A stretch of DNA of 35,682 bases, from assembly GCA_019310385.1 (NCBI GenBank), contig JAFDEK010000062.1:1-35682 (forward strand). The letters run 5' to 3'. The DNA comes from Deltaproteobacteria bacterium (GTDB lineage: Bacteria > Myxococcota_A > UBA9160 > UBA4427). Below are positions 8,170-16,098 of the stretch, piece by piece. Numbering within the stretch: the first letter of the stretch is position 1; each line of letters opens with the position of its first letter. The translations under genes and the position numbers were made by a program. The notes under the pieces are model-generated. The model saw only the letters and a list, made by a program, of their open reading frames with translations. It was not told the DNA's origin and did not search any database.

Positions 8170-8876
8170 CCCGAGTACCGATAGCCCTCGCCGCGCACCG
8201 TGGCGATCAAGGCGTCGCCCGGCGCGGCGAGCTTCTTGCGCAGCTTCGCGATGTGCATGTCCACGCTGCGGGTTTCCACGCGCTCGGGATCCGGGTAGCC
8301 CCAGATCTCCTCGAGGAGCCGGCGGCGTCCGACGATGTGTCCCGCTTCGCGGCAGAAGAGGCCGAGGATCTCAGCGTCCCGGCGCGAGAGCTCCAGCTCC
8401 TCGCCGCCGCGGGTGGCGCGCAGCTCGGCGGGGTCGATCTCCCAATCCCCGAAGTCGAAGGGCGCGTCGCCGCCTGCTTCGGCGGCATCGCCGAGCCGGC
8501 CCGAGCGGCGCAGCAAGGCCTCGGCCCGCGCCACCAGCTCGGCCACGGAGAAGGGCTTGGTGACATAGTCGTCGCTGCCGCGGCGGAAGCCTTCGAGGAC
8601 GTCCTCCTCGCTGCCGCGGGCGGTGAGCATGAGGATCGGAAGGCGCGGCTTCGCGGCGCGCAGCTGCTCGCACACGTCGAAGCCGTTCATGCCCGGCAGC
8701 ATCACGTCGAGGATCACGAGGGCATGGGCACCCTCGACGCCTCGTTGCAGCCCTTCGTCGCCCCGCTCGACGCCCTCCGGCTCGTAGCCGTGAAAGGCGA
8801 GCAGGTCGCAGAGGCCGCGGCGGATCGCGGCCTCGTCTTCGACCACGAGGATGGGCAGACGCTCGGTGGATTCCAT
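8166..8876 (-). CDS. OmpR/PhoB-family response regulator
   Basis: A 236-residue protein. The frame is open much further upstream, but ATG 8876 is chosen: it has GGAG 4 bases before it and is where the receiver homology starts (LPILVVEDEAAIRRG). Receiver domain 8-120: acidic pocket Glu13/Asp14, phospho-acceptor Asp57 in ILDVMLPG, Thr86 and Lys107 in VTKPFS. The C-terminal winged-helix DNA-binding domain (about 140-235) contains LSRRDAEILGLF, the RSVDMHIAKLRKKL recognition helix and TVRGEGYRYSG. It overlaps the kinase start by 3-4 bases and is divergent from the VWA/PspA operon, which it probably controls. A GTAAA-N6-GTAAA site lies in the shared promoter region. Confidence 0.93.
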   Translation of the reverse strand: MESTERLPILVVEDEAAIRRGLCDLLAFHGYEPEGVERGDEGLQRGVEGAHALVILDVMLPGMNGFDVCEQLRAAKPRLPILMLTARGSEEDVLEGFRRGSDDYVTKPFSVAELVARAEALLRRSGRLGDAAEAGGDAPFDFGDWEIDPAELRATRGGEELELSRRDAEILGLFCREAGHIVGRRRLLEEIWGYPDPERVETRSVDMHIAKLRKKLAAPGDALIATVRGEGYRYSG

Positions 8877-8911
8877 GAACTCCGAGTCTAGTCGCTCCGG
8901 CGCCGGCGCGG

Positions 8912-8927
8912 GTAAAGCGAATGTAAA
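8912..8927 (+). promoter_or_regulatory. Candidate response-regulator box (GTAAA-N6-GTAAA)
   Basis: Two GTAAA repeats at 8912-8916 and 8923-8927 lie 11 bases apart start to start, one helical turn. They are in the 111-base gap between the divergent response regulator and the VWA gene. The layout matches the CpxR/OmpR type of tandem half-sites. Binding by the adjacent regulator, controlling both sides, is inferred. The repeat itself is directly visible. Confidence 0.5.
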
Positions 8928-8987
8928 TCCGCACCCTCGAGCTTCAAGAGAACCATGACGAGAAGACAAGCCAAAGGAGACTGAATC

Positions 8988-10463
8988 ATGTTCCAAGCTC
9001 ACGAGAATCCCTCCAGCCCGAAGCCCGCAAGCGGCGGCCAGGGCGATTCCACCACCTCCCGCCGCGCGGCGATCCTCGTCGCGCTCTTCGCCCTCACGCT
9101 GAGCGCCGCCTGGGCGGCCCAGCGCAGCGAGGCCACACCGACGCCAACGGGTCCGGTGGTCGTCAAGGCCTCCCAGGCGGGCATCCACTTCAGCGGCCAG
9201 CTCGACCGCAGCTCGGTGCTCGAGTCGGGCGACGGCATCGTGAAGATGGAGCTCGTCCTCGGCGCCGACCCCCGAGAAGCCGTCGGGGGCCTGCAAGTCC
9301 CCACCGATCTCGTGGTCATCCTCGACCGCTCGGGCTCCATGCAGGGCGAGCCCATGGCTCACGCCAAGGCCTCCGTACGCGAGCTCATCTCCCAGCTTGC
9401 CGATGGCGACCGCCTTGCGGTCGTGACCTACTCAGCGGGCGCCGAGCTCGCCATTCCGCTCTCCCGGGCGAACGGCGAAGCACGAGAGCGATGGAATCAC
9501 GCCGTCGACGCCATCGCGGTCGGTGGCGGAACCAACATGGCACGTGGCCTCGACCTCGCAACGCAGACCGTCAGCGGCCAGCGCGAGGCCGGCCGCAGCG
9601 TGCGGTTGATCCTGCTCTCGGACGGCCACGCGAACCAGGGCGACCACAGCCGCGAAGGTCTTCGCGCCCGGGCAGCCCGCGCGATCGCGGGCGAGTACGT
9701 ACTCTCTACGGTGGGCGTCGGCCACGGCTTCGACGAGAGCCTCATGACCGCCCTCGCCGATGCGGGGACGGGCAACTTCTACTACGTGCAGCGCGGCGGC
9801 GATCTCGCCAAGGTCTTCGCCGGCGAGTTTGCGTCGGCGCGGGAGACCGTGGCCTCGGCCCTCGCCGTGGCGATCAATACGGCGCCCGGTGTGCAGGTCG
9901 TCGATGCCGCCGGCTATCCCCTCGAGCGCAATGGTTCCCGGGTGCTCTTCCGACCGGGCTCCCTCTTTGCCGGCCAGGAGCGGCGCATCTGGCTGACCCT
10001 ACGCGCCCCGACGGACCACCTCGGCGAGCTGGACCTGGGCGACTTCTCCCTGGCCTTCAGCGAAGCCGGCGAGCGACGCGTGATCAGCTTCGACAGCAGC
10101 CCCCGCCTCACCTGCGTGCGCGACGAGACGGACTACTACGCCTCGATGGACGACGACGCCTGGGCGCGCTCCGTCATCGAGGACGAGTACAACGAGCTCA
10201 AGCAGCGGGTCTCCGGCGCCATCCAGGCCGGCAAGGAGGATGTCGCCAAGGCTGCCATCTCGAGCTTCCGCGCGAAGCAGAGCGCGATCAATGTGCATGT
10301 GAAGAGCAAGGATGTCGAGGAGCAGCTCGGCGAGCTCCGCCACTTCGAGAGCGAAGTGGATGCCGCCTTTGCGCCCTCAGCCTCGCGGGCCGCGCGCAGC
10401 GCCGCGAGCAAGAAGCTCCAGGCCGAGGGCTACGACGGACGCCGGGCCGGAGCCAAGTACTGA
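8988..10463 (+). CDS. Secreted or membrane-anchored VWA-domain protein
   Basis: A 491-residue protein starting at ATG 8988 with AAGGAG 9 bases upstream. Residues 27-43 are hydrophobic after an RR pair, a signal peptide or anchor. The von Willebrand A domain (about 105-290) has the metal-ion-dependent adhesion site: DRSGSM with Asp113, Ser115 and Ser117, a GGGTNMARGL Thr loop, and LLSDGHAN. A beta-rich middle and a charged helical C-terminus (about 395-491) follow. VWA proteins mediate metal-dependent protein-protein contacts; the partner is unknown. It heads a run with the PspA-like gene (36-base gap) and a membrane protein (4-base overlap). Divergence from the two-component system suggests regulated envelope function. 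Confidence 0.85.
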   Translation: MFQAHENPSSPKPASGGQGDSTTSRRAAILVALFALTLSAAWAAQRSEATPTPTGPVVVKASQAGIHFSGQLDRSSVLESGDGIVKMELVLGADPREAVGGLQVPTDLVVILDRSGSMQGEPMAHAKASVRELISQLADGDRLAVVTYSAGAELAIPLSRANGEARERWNHAVDAIAVGGGTNMARGLDLATQTVSGQREAGRSVRLILLSDGHANQGDHSREGLRARAARAIAGEYVLSTVGVGHGFDESLMTALADAGTGNFYYVQRGGDLAKVFAGEFASARETVASALAVAINTAPGVQVVDAAGYPLERNGSRVLFRPGSLFAGQERRIWLTLRAPTDHLGELDLGDFSLAFSEAGERRVISFDSSPRLTCVRDETDYYASMDDDAWARSVIEDEYNELKQRVSGAIQAGKEDVAKAAISSFRAKQSAINVHVKSKDVEEQLGELRHFESEVDAAFAPSASRAARSAASKKLQAEGYDGRRAGAKY

Positions 10464-10499
10464 ATCGCCCCACTCGAAAAAAGAAAGGAGAGAGAAGCC

Positions 10500-11048
10500 A
10501 TGAAGATCGTCGAACGATTCAATCGCCTCCTGCGTTCCGACGTCCACGGAATGCTCGAGCAGCTCGAAGAGCGCTCGCTGCTCTTGAAGCAGCACCTGCG
10601 CGAGGCCGAGATGGAGCTCGCCCGCAAGCGCGCCGAGGCCGAGGCTCTGGAAGAGGAGGAGCGTCGCCTGGGCGAGGAGCTCGCCCGCAGCGAAGAGGCG
10701 GTACGAACCCTCGACGCCGACGTCGAGCTCGCCCTCGCACAGGGCGAGGACGACCTGGCGCGCTTCGCGGTGCGGCGTCTACTGCCGCACCGCAAGGCCG
10801 CAGAAGAGCTCGCGCGGCGCGCGGGCGAAGTAAAGGAGGCACGCCAGCGCCTGGGCGAGCGTCTCGAGGAGCAGAGCCGTGACTTCGGGGAGCTGCGCGA
10901 ACGCGTACGCGTGCGGCTCGCAGCAGCGCGCGAAGAGCGCGAGCGCACCACGCCCGAGCTCAGCGAGGTCGGCGTCGCGAACGAAGAAGTCGACTTCGAG
11001 ATCCTGCGCCGCCGCAGTGCGGGCGGGGCCAGGGAGGAAATCGCATGA
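10500..11048 (+). CDS. PspA/IM30-like coiled-coil protein
   Basis: A 182-residue protein at ATG 10500, preceded by AAAGGAGAG. It begins with an amphipathic segment (MKIVERFNRLLRSDVHGML) typical of the membrane-contacting helix of PspA/IM30, followed by long Glu/Arg/Leu coiled-coil helices (about 20-160). The motif LAQGEDDLARFAVRRLL matches the family's helix around the conserved hinge. PspA proteins bind stressed inner membranes and stabilise them. The protein is a little shorter than the usual 220 or so residues, and lacks much of the last helix. It sits between the VWA gene and the membrane-protein gene in a probable operon. Confidence 0.8.
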   Translation: MKIVERFNRLLRSDVHGMLEQLEERSLLLKQHLREAEMELARKRAEAEALEEEERRLGEELARSEEAVRTLDADVELALAQGEDDLARFAVRRLLPHRKAAEELARRAGEVKEARQRLGERLEEQSRDFGELRERVRVRLAAAREERERTTPELSEVGVANEEVDFEILRRRSAGGAREEIA

Positions 11049-11599
11049 TGCGTTGGAACTCGTTTGCGGGAACCCTGGTCTTCGGCGCCGTGTGCGCCGC
11101 GCTGCTGCCCGCCGCCTGGCTCCTCCTGGGCCCGGTGATGGGCCGCGACGAGGCGGCGGCGCTCTACCTCGCGGCTGCGGGCACCCTCTACGCGGCGGGT
11201 CTCGCCCCGTCGCCGCGCCGCTCGATCTGGGTCGGCTGCGTCATGGGCGGGCTCTCTCTCCTGCTGCTCGTCGTGGCGCGGGACCTCGTCGAGGTCGCGG
11301 CGGGGATGGCGCTGCTGCTCGCCGGCTTCCGCTGCTGCTCGCTGCATCGAAGCGGCGGGACCCGCACCCTCGCCGTGGAGGCCGTCCTGGGCCTTGGCGG
11401 CCTTGCGCTCGCGGGGCTGCTGGCCGGCCCCGGTCCCGTCGGCATCGCCCTGGCGCTCTGGGGCTACTTCCTCGTTCAGGCTGTCTTCTTCCTGGTGGCG
11501 GGCCTGCGCGTGCGCTCGCTGCGCCCGCCCGACGAGGACCCCTTCGAGCGGGCACGATCCCGGCTGCTCGCGCTGCTGGAGGAGCCCGAGGGCTCCTAA
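11045..11599 (+). CDS. Multi-pass membrane protein of unknown function
   Basis: A 184-residue protein. Its ATG at 11045 overlaps the PspA-like stop by 4 bases (ATGA), so translation is probably coupled. There are about five or six hydrophobic spans: 8-29, 38-52, 60-76, 80-96, 110-128 and 132-150. A short charged cytoplasmic tail (about 158-184) is rich in Arg/Glu. No family motif was recognised. Its place behind VWA and PspA-like genes suggests it is the membrane partner of that module, for example an anchor for the PspA-like protein; this is inference. The last codons form a GC-rich palindrome with the stop region. Confidence 0.75.
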   Translation: MMRWNSFAGTLVFGAVCAALLPAAWLLLGPVMGRDEAAALYLAAAGTLYAAGLAPSPRRSIWVGCVMGGLSLLLLVVARDLVEVAAGMALLLAGFRCCSLHRSGGTRTLAVEAVLGLGGLALAGLLAGPGPVGIALALWGYFLVQAVFFLVAGLRVRSLRPPDEDPFERARSRLLALLEEPEGS

Positions 11600-11649
11600 T
11601 GGCCCGGGGGGTGACGGGCGGCGCGCTGCACGAGAAGTACAGCGCGCCG
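11581..11649 (+). terminator. Two GC-rich hairpins ending the VWA/PspA operon
   Basis: The first hairpin (11581-11596) has seven-base arms GGAGCCC/GGGCTCC around GA and overlaps the last codons of the membrane-protein gene. The second has ten-base arms CGGCGCGCTG (11619-11628) and CAGCGCGCCG (11640-11649) around an 11-base loop, in the gap before lspA. Neither has a run of T after it, so they may act with a factor or only stabilise the message. The stems are seen directly; the role is inferred. Confidence 0.45.
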
Positions 11650-11681
11650 TCCGCGCGGCGGTGTGATAGCCTCGCCGCTCC

Positions 11682-12221
11682 ATGACGACGAAGCTCCGTT
11701 ATTTCCTCGCCGCCCTGGTCATCACGCTTCCCCTCGACCAGATCAGCAAGCAGTGGATCATCGCCAACTTCCACTACGGCGAGCGCGAGATCCTGATTCC
11801 CGGGATCCTGGACTTCACCCACGTGCGCAATCCGGGCGGCGCCTTCAGCTTCTTCGCCGACGGGCCCCTCGAGCAGCGCATGCTCTTCTTCGTGGGCACG
11901 ACGCTGATCGCCATCGTGCTCCTCCTGGTCTTCCTGAAGCGCCTCGAAGGGCACGAGCGGCTCTCCGCCATCGCACTGGGAACGATCCTGGGCGGGGCCA
12001 TGGGGAACCTGATCGATCGCCTCGTCTACAGCGAGGTGATCGACTTCATCGACGTGCATCTCTGGGGCGGATACACCTGGCCCACCTTCAACCTCGCCGA
12101 TTCCTTCATCGTGGTGGGCGTCGCCCTCCTCATGATCGAGATTTTCCTGAACGACGAGGGCGAAGAAGGCGCAGAAGAGGGCCAGGCGAGCCCCACGGCA
12201 GGACGCGAGGAGACGGGCTAA
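11682..12221 (+). CDS. lspA: Lipoprotein signal peptidase (signal peptidase II)
   Basis: A 179-residue inner-membrane aspartic protease that cuts the signal peptide from prolipoproteins after lipid attachment. There are four hydrophobic spans (about 7-24, 66-86, 95-112, 140-156). Family motifs are LPLDQISKQWI (17-27), VRNPGGAFSFF (48-58), GNLIDR (108-113), VIDFIDV (119-125) and FNLADSFIV (136-144). The catalytic Asp pair is the Asp of the VIDFID block and Asp140. The start at ATG 11682 gives the normal N-terminus; no clear Shine-Dalgarno precedes it. The C-terminal acidic extension (about 157-179) is slightly longer than usual. No ileS or other usual partner is adjacent. Confidence 0.95.
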   Translation: MTTKLRYFLAALVITLPLDQISKQWIIANFHYGEREILIPGILDFTHVRNPGGAFSFFADGPLEQRMLFFVGTTLIAIVLLLVFLKRLEGHERLSAIALGTILGGAMGNLIDRLVYSEVIDFIDVHLWGGYTWPTFNLADSFIVVGVALLMIEIFLNDEGEEGAEEGQASPTAGREETG

Positions 12222-12395
12222 AGGCCTGTTTCCAATGTTCTTTCTTAGCGTCTAGCCTGCCTGCGGACTACCCGGGTTCGGCGGCGGCTTCGTGCCCCCA
12301 TTTCTCTCAAATCCAGCAGCTCGCTTGCCGATCAGGCATCGGAGATTGGGGCATCGACGGCACATGGCCGCCGCTGCGTGGAGGCGAGAGACGCC

Positions 12396-12776
12396 ATGTC
12401 GAAGGACGACGCGAGCCGGAGTGTCATCGATGCGAACGCCTATGCGGAGGTCGAGGCGATCGCGGACGGCCAGGTCGAGTTCATGGTCGAGCTGCTGGGC
12501 CAATACCTGAGCGACGGGCAGCTCCTGGTGTCCTCGCTCTCGAGCGCGACCGCGGCCGGCGATGGGCAGGGGCTCGAGCGGCCCGCCCATACCCTCATGT
12601 CGGCCAGCGCCAACGTGGGCGCCCTGCGCCTTGCCGATCTGTGCGGAGAGCTGCGGATGATGGGGCAGCGCGGAGCACTCGAGGGAGCTTGCCGGATCCT
12701 CGCTCTTGCCGAGGACGAGTTCGAGTTGGTGAAGACCGAGCTCGAGCGCCGCCTCGACAAGCTCTTCGGGAACTGA
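12396..12776 (+). CDS. HPt-domain phosphotransfer protein
   Basis: A 126-residue, all-helical protein. A GTG at 12378 is also in frame, but ATG 12396 is preferred because GGAGGCGAGAG precedes it at suitable spacing. It has the four-helix HPt pattern, with candidate phospho-acceptor His65 in RPAHTLMSASANVGALRLA, matching the family's AHxLKGSSANLGA signature, though Lys and Gly of that signature are Met and Ala here. It would pass phosphate between a hybrid kinase and a response regulator. No such kinase is adjacent, so it is an orphan; partners are unknown. Confidence 0.8.
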   Translation: MSKDDASRSVIDANAYAEVEAIADGQVEFMVELLGQYLSDGQLLVSSLSSATAAGDGQGLERPAHTLMSASANVGALRLADLCGELRMMGQRGALEGACRILALAEDEFELVKTELERRLDKLFGN

Positions 12777-12806
12777 AGCCGCCGGCCGCACGACACGCCC
12801 ATCTCC

Positions 12807-12860
12807 GCTGATGGCTCTCGCTTGGGCTGATGGCTCTCGCTTGGGCTGATGGCTCTTGCT
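12807..12860 (+). repeat. 19-base tandem repeat, nearly three copies
   Basis: Units at 12807-12825 and 12826-12844 are identical (GCTGATGGCTCTCGCTTGG); the third (12845-12860) is partial with one change. It sits in the gap between the convergent HPt and DUF2231-like genes. It does not form a clear hairpin. It looks like a recent slippage or duplication product. Confidence 0.85.
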
Positions 12861-12871
12861 GAAGACTCCCG

Positions 12872-13363
12872 CTAATGGTCGCGGTGCTCGGCCGGAAGCT
12901 CGGCTGGCACGTCGCTCACGTAGGCGTTGGCGGCGCCGTGAACGTAGACGAGCTCCCCGCCCGAGTGCCCGACACGACCCGCGAGCGCGAGCACGGGCAG
13001 TGCGACGGCGACGCTGGCCCAGCGCGCGATGGCCCCATTGCGGCCCGCCATGAGGCCCGCGCCCATGGGCAGCAGGTTGAGCGCCGCGATCCAGATGAAG
13101 ATCTCCGCGGCCTCTTCGTGGTGCTCGATGTAGTGCTCGTCGACCACCTTCTCGACCCGCTCTTCCTGGTCCTCGCCGGTATTCCCGGCTGCGACGGCGA
13201 AGGCGACCAGCAGCAGCTGCAGCAGCACGATGCCCGCCCACCCACGGCTGGGCAGCCAATCGCGCTGGATCGCGAAGGCGGCCAGCAGCGCGAGCAAGGG
13301 CATCAGCAGCGCGAGGGCGATGGGGAAGTGGACGACTGCGGGATGCAGGGGATCGGGCAGCAT
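12872..13363 (-). CDS. DUF2231-like integral membrane protein
   Basis: A 163-residue protein at ATG 13363. The opening LPDPLHPAVVHFPIAL is the hallmark of the DUF2231 family. Four hydrophobic spans follow (about 12-31, 43-60, 87-104, 112-128). Conserved His residues occur in DEHYIEHHEEAAE (75-87) and GRVGHSGGELVYVHGAA (129-145), consistent with metal or heme coordination. The family is uncharacterised; some members sit near cytochromes or redox proteins, which is not the case here. It is convergent with the HPt gene. Confidence 0.85.
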   Translation of the reverse strand: MLPDPLHPAVVHFPIALALLMPLLALLAAFAIQRDWLPSRGWAGIVLLQLLLVAFAVAAGNTGEDQEERVEKVVDEHYIEHHEEAAEIFIWIAALNLLPMGAGLMAGRNGAIARWASVAVALPVLALAGRVGHSGGELVYVHGAANAYVSDVPAELPAEHRDH

Positions 13364-13395
13364 TCGGGTCGGACCTCCGTTTCGGGCGCGGCAGC

Positions 13396-13689
13396 GTGTA
13401 TGATGCTGGAATTGCGATGAATGAGCGAGTGCCGGGAGAAGAAAACAGCAGCCACGGCCCTGGCCGGGGTAGGCGCGGTCGGCGGCTCCTCGTAGCGCTT
13501 GCCTGCACGGCCTGCCTCGCCCCTTCGATCTGGCTGCTGCGCGGATGCACGGAGCCGAAGGGGAACCCCGAAGAGCGAGGATCCCCGGCCGCCGCGGCCG
13601 CGCCCCTCACCGAACACTCGCCGGCTCCGGCTCTGCCACGAGCCGGCGCAGAGCTGCCCATCGCCGAGGCCGACGATCCGCATCGCTGA
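13396..13689 (+). CDS. Possible small single-span membrane protein
   Basis: A 97-codon frame from GTG 13396 (an ATG follows at 13417), divergent from the DUF2231-like gene. A basic GRGRRGRR stretch precedes one hydrophobic span (about 31-49) ending in a Cys, followed by an Ala/Pro/Glu-rich tail. This would be a short N-in anchored or lipoprotein-like product. There is no strong ribosome binding site and no family match was recognised, so it may be a chance frame. Confidence 0.35.
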   Translation: MYDAGIAMNERVPGEENSSHGPGRGRRGRRLLVALACTACLAPSIWLLRGCTEPKGNPEERGSPAAAAAPLTEHSPAPALPRAGAELPIAEADDPHR

Positions 13690-14104
13690 ACTGCCTCCGC
13701 CAGCCCGGATAATTCGCGAGCCGTAACGCAAGAAGGCCACTTCTGCTGGCGGCGCGTTGGCCGACGTCGAGACCGAGCGCGAATACGGCGTGGAGGCGGC
13801 TCATCACTATCACTTCGCAAAGTTCGCAACCAGGCCCGAGAGCGCCTTTGGGAGTGAATCGGAAAAAGGCCCCCGCCCGTTCTTGCCCCAGGCCGAGTCG
13901 TCGCGGACTACACGCTCGCCTCGCTTGACAGCGCTCCCGGGAAGTGGACGATCGCTGTGGCAGGCGGCATCGCCGAGGCGCTGATTACGACGGCTACTGG
14001 TACGGCCCTCGCCATTGGAACCTGTGGTCGGACTTTCCACGGTGGGATCCGCCTCAACTTCTAGGGGGGCGCGGCTAGGGGGGCGCGGCTTGCGCGATCG
14101 CTGG
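13690..14104 (+). other. Gap upstream of the ABC importer; possible gene remnant
   Basis: No intact gene is recognised. Two fragments read like protein: frame 13858-14064 holds VADYTLASLDSAPGKWTIAV and has no start codon; another frame beginning near 13983 reads DYDGYWYGPRHWNLWSDFPR and stops near 14080. Together they could be the decayed end of a former gene, family unknown. A 14-base tandem duplication (TAGGGGGGCGCGGC, twice) lies near 14062-14089. A loosely riboswitch-like CCCCCGCC stretch near 13867 was examined and not accepted. Confidence 0.3.
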
Positions 14105-15064
14105 ATGCTCGCAGTGATGGCAGGCTTGATATCGAGTGGTGTTTTGATCGCGGCGCTCGGCGGTTCCTTGCGTCCGGCGCTGATCAGCGGTCGCGCGTTG
14201 CAGCCGACCCGGGTCGAGGGCCTGTCCTTTCCCAAGCAGCTCATCGATCCCAGCGGTGCGAGTCACTCCATCGAGAGTGCTCCGCGGAGAATCGTATCGA
14301 CGACCCTTGCTGCGGATGAGACGCTGGGCGCGCTGATCGACCCGGCACGGGTGGTTGGGGTGACCTATCTCGCGGATGACGCGAGACAGTCCAGCGTCGC
14401 GGACCTGTTCCCCGACGATATCGCGCGGGTCGGCGTGGAGATCGAGTCCTTGTTGGCCCTGGAGCCAGACCTTGTCTTCGTTGCGAGCTTCACCCGCGTC
14501 GAGACGGTTCGCCTGCTCCTGGCCACCGGGATTCCGGTCGTGCGCTTCGCCGAGCTCGGTTCCTTCGATGGGGTGGCACAGAACCTTCGACTCGCTGGGG
14601 CCGTGCTGGGCGAAGAAGACAGGGCGGAGGTCTTGATCCAAGAGATGTTTACGCGAATCGCGGCAGTGGAGCGACGCGTTGCCGGGCGCACGCGGCCGCG
14701 CGTGCTGGCCTGGGGCGATAGCGGCTATAGCAAGGCCCGTGGGACGCTCATGGATGAGATCATCGAGCGCGCCGGGGGCTATAACGTGATGCGGGATACG
14801 GGGCTTCGCGGTGCCACGAAGATCGGCGCCGAATTTGCGATCGGCCTCGAGCCGGACGTGATCTTGATGGAGGGAGACGCGGGGGATCCCGAGCGTGACG
14901 TGGCGGCGCGCCTGCTCGCAAACCCGACCTGGAGCCAGGTTCCCGCAGTGAGCGGCGGCCGCGTCTATGCACATCGAGGCGCCTGGGTTTCCTCCGTGAC
15001 GCATTATCGTGTGCGCGACCTGGAGGAGGTGGCCAGGATGCTGCACCCTGGAGCGGGTCTCTGA
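14105..15064 (+). CDS. ABC importer substrate-binding protein (BtuF/FepB type)
   Basis: A periplasmic protein of about 319 residues. The frame is open back to a TTG at 14015, but ATG 14105 is preferred: it puts a hydrophobic signal segment (MLAVMAGLISSGVLIAALGG) at the N-terminus. The helical-backbone class III binding-protein fold is suggested by APRRIVSTTLAADETLGALI, VVGVTYLADD, ESLLALEPDLVFV, GIPVVRF, RPRVLAWGDSGYSKARGTL and a C-terminal VSGGRVYAHRGAW. Substrates of this family are cobalamin, haem or ferric siderophores; which one is not decided. The stop overlaps the permease start (TGATG). No outer-membrane receptor or TonB gene is nearby. Confidence 0.85.
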   Translation: MLAVMAGLISSGVLIAALGGSLRPALISGRALQPTRVEGLSFPKQLIDPSGASHSIESAPRRIVSTTLAADETLGALIDPARVVGVTYLADDARQSSVADLFPDDIARVGVEIESLLALEPDLVFVASFTRVETVRLLLATGIPVVRFAELGSFDGVAQNLRLAGAVLGEEDRAEVLIQEMFTRIAAVERRVAGRTRPRVLAWGDSGYSKARGTLMDEIIERAGGYNVMRDTGLRGATKIGAEFAIGLEPDVILMEGDAGDPERDVAARLLANPTWSQVPAVSGGRVYAHRGAWVSSVTHYRVRDLEEVARMLHPGAGL

Positions 15065-16098
15065 TGAGCGCGCCGCGAGCGAGTTACGGGTTGCTGCTCT
15101 CGATGCTATCGCTCGTGGTTGTCGCCGTGTTGGGCGTATTGATCGGGTCGGCATCCATTCCCGTCGGTGATGTGCTGGGAATCCTGGCCAAGGCCTTGGG
15201 TTTTTCGATCGAGCCGACCTGGCGCCCATGGGCCGAGAGCGTGGTGCTCGACATTCGGCTTCCGCGCGTCGTTACAGGTGTATGTGTCGGGGCTGCGCTT
15301 GGGCTCTCAGGGGCGTCGCTCCAGGGCTTGTTCCGGAACCCCCTGGCTTCACCCAGCGTGATCGGTGTCTCCTCGGGTGCCTCCTTGGGGGCCGTGTTGG
15401 CCATCTACTTCGGGTTGGGCGCGCTCTTCGTGTGGTCGATTCCACTTTTCGCCTTTATCGGGGCCGGTGTGACGACCTTCACCGTATACGCCATCGCGAC
15501 GCATCGCGGGCAGACGCCCACTGGAAGCTTGCTGCTGGCGGGCGTGGCCATGAGCGCGCTCAACGTCGCGATGAGCTCCTTTCTCCTGGCTAGCGCGATG
15601 TCGAGTTGGGAGGCGGGGCGGATGATCCTCTTCTGGACCATGGGGGGCCTCGAGGCGCGCACCTGGGACCACGTTCTGTTGGTCGCGCCCATCGTCTTGC
15701 TGGGGGCCGCGCTGATCCTGTCCTATGCGCGTGATCTCGACGCGCTCTTGCTCGGTGAAGTGCACGCGGCCTCGGTCGGTGTAGATGTGCCGCAGGTTCG
15801 AAAGCTGCTGATTTGTGCCACCGCCTTGATTACTGGGGCGGCCGTCGCGGTTTCGGGTGGGATCGGTTTCGTGGGCCTCGTCGTTCCCCATATTCTGCGG
15901 ATCGGCTTCGGCCCGCAACACCGCTGGTTGTTGCCGGCCTCCATGTGTGCCGGTGCTGCATTCCTGGTAGCCGGGGACCTGGCTGTGCGCGTCCTCTTCG
16001 AGGGGAAGTTGATCCCCTTGGGCGTCGCGACGGCCAGCATCGGTGCGCCCTTTTTTCTCTATCTCTTGATTCGCCATCGGGGGGAGTTGCGGATATGA
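15064..16098 (+). CDS. ABC importer permease (FecCD/BtuC type)
   Basis: A 344-residue protein with about ten hydrophobic spans, as usual for the family. Signatures include the DIRLPRVVTGVCVGAALGLS segment, SGASLQGLFRNPLASPSVIG and SSGASLGAVLA, then GGIGFVGLVVPHILR, the ATPase-contacting loop. It carries vitamin B12, haem or siderophore-iron across the inner membrane. ATG 15064 overlaps the preceding stop and its own stop overlaps the ATPase start (ATGA), so the three genes are co-translated. Leu TTG, Gly GGT and other T/G-ending codons are more common here than in surrounding genes. Confidence 0.93.
   Translation: MSAPRASYGLLLSMLSLVVVAVLGVLIGSASIPVGDVLGILAKALGFSIEPTWRPWAESVVLDIRLPRVVTGVCVGAALGLSGASLQGLFRNPLASPSVIGVSSGASLGAVLAIYFGLGALFVWSIPLFAFIGAGVTTFTVYAIATHRGQTPTGSLLLAGVAMSALNVAMSSFLLASAMSSWEAGRMILFWTMGGLEARTWDHVLLVAPIVLLGAALILSYARDLDALLLGEVHAASVGVDVPQVRKLLICATALITGAAVAVSGGIGFVGLVVPHILRIGFGPQHRWLLPASMCAGAAFLVAGDLAVRVLFEGKLIPLGVATASIGAPFFLYLLIRHRGELRI

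Noticed and set aside
8166..9362. 398-residue version of the response regulator
   Set aside because: The added N-terminus is antisense to the VWA gene and lacks domain features; receiver homology begins at ATG 8876.
12252..13829. 525-codon minus-strand frame across 12.3-13.8 kb
   Set aside because: It runs over the HPt gene in antisense and the DUF2231-like gene in another frame; composition is Arg/Pro/Ala shadow.
13855..13900. Cobalamin-riboswitch-like stretch upstream of the ABC importer
   Set aside because: A GTGAATC and CCCCCGCC order loosely recalls the riboswitch core, but the B12 box and the conserved ACTGT after CCCGC are absent and no matching stems were found.
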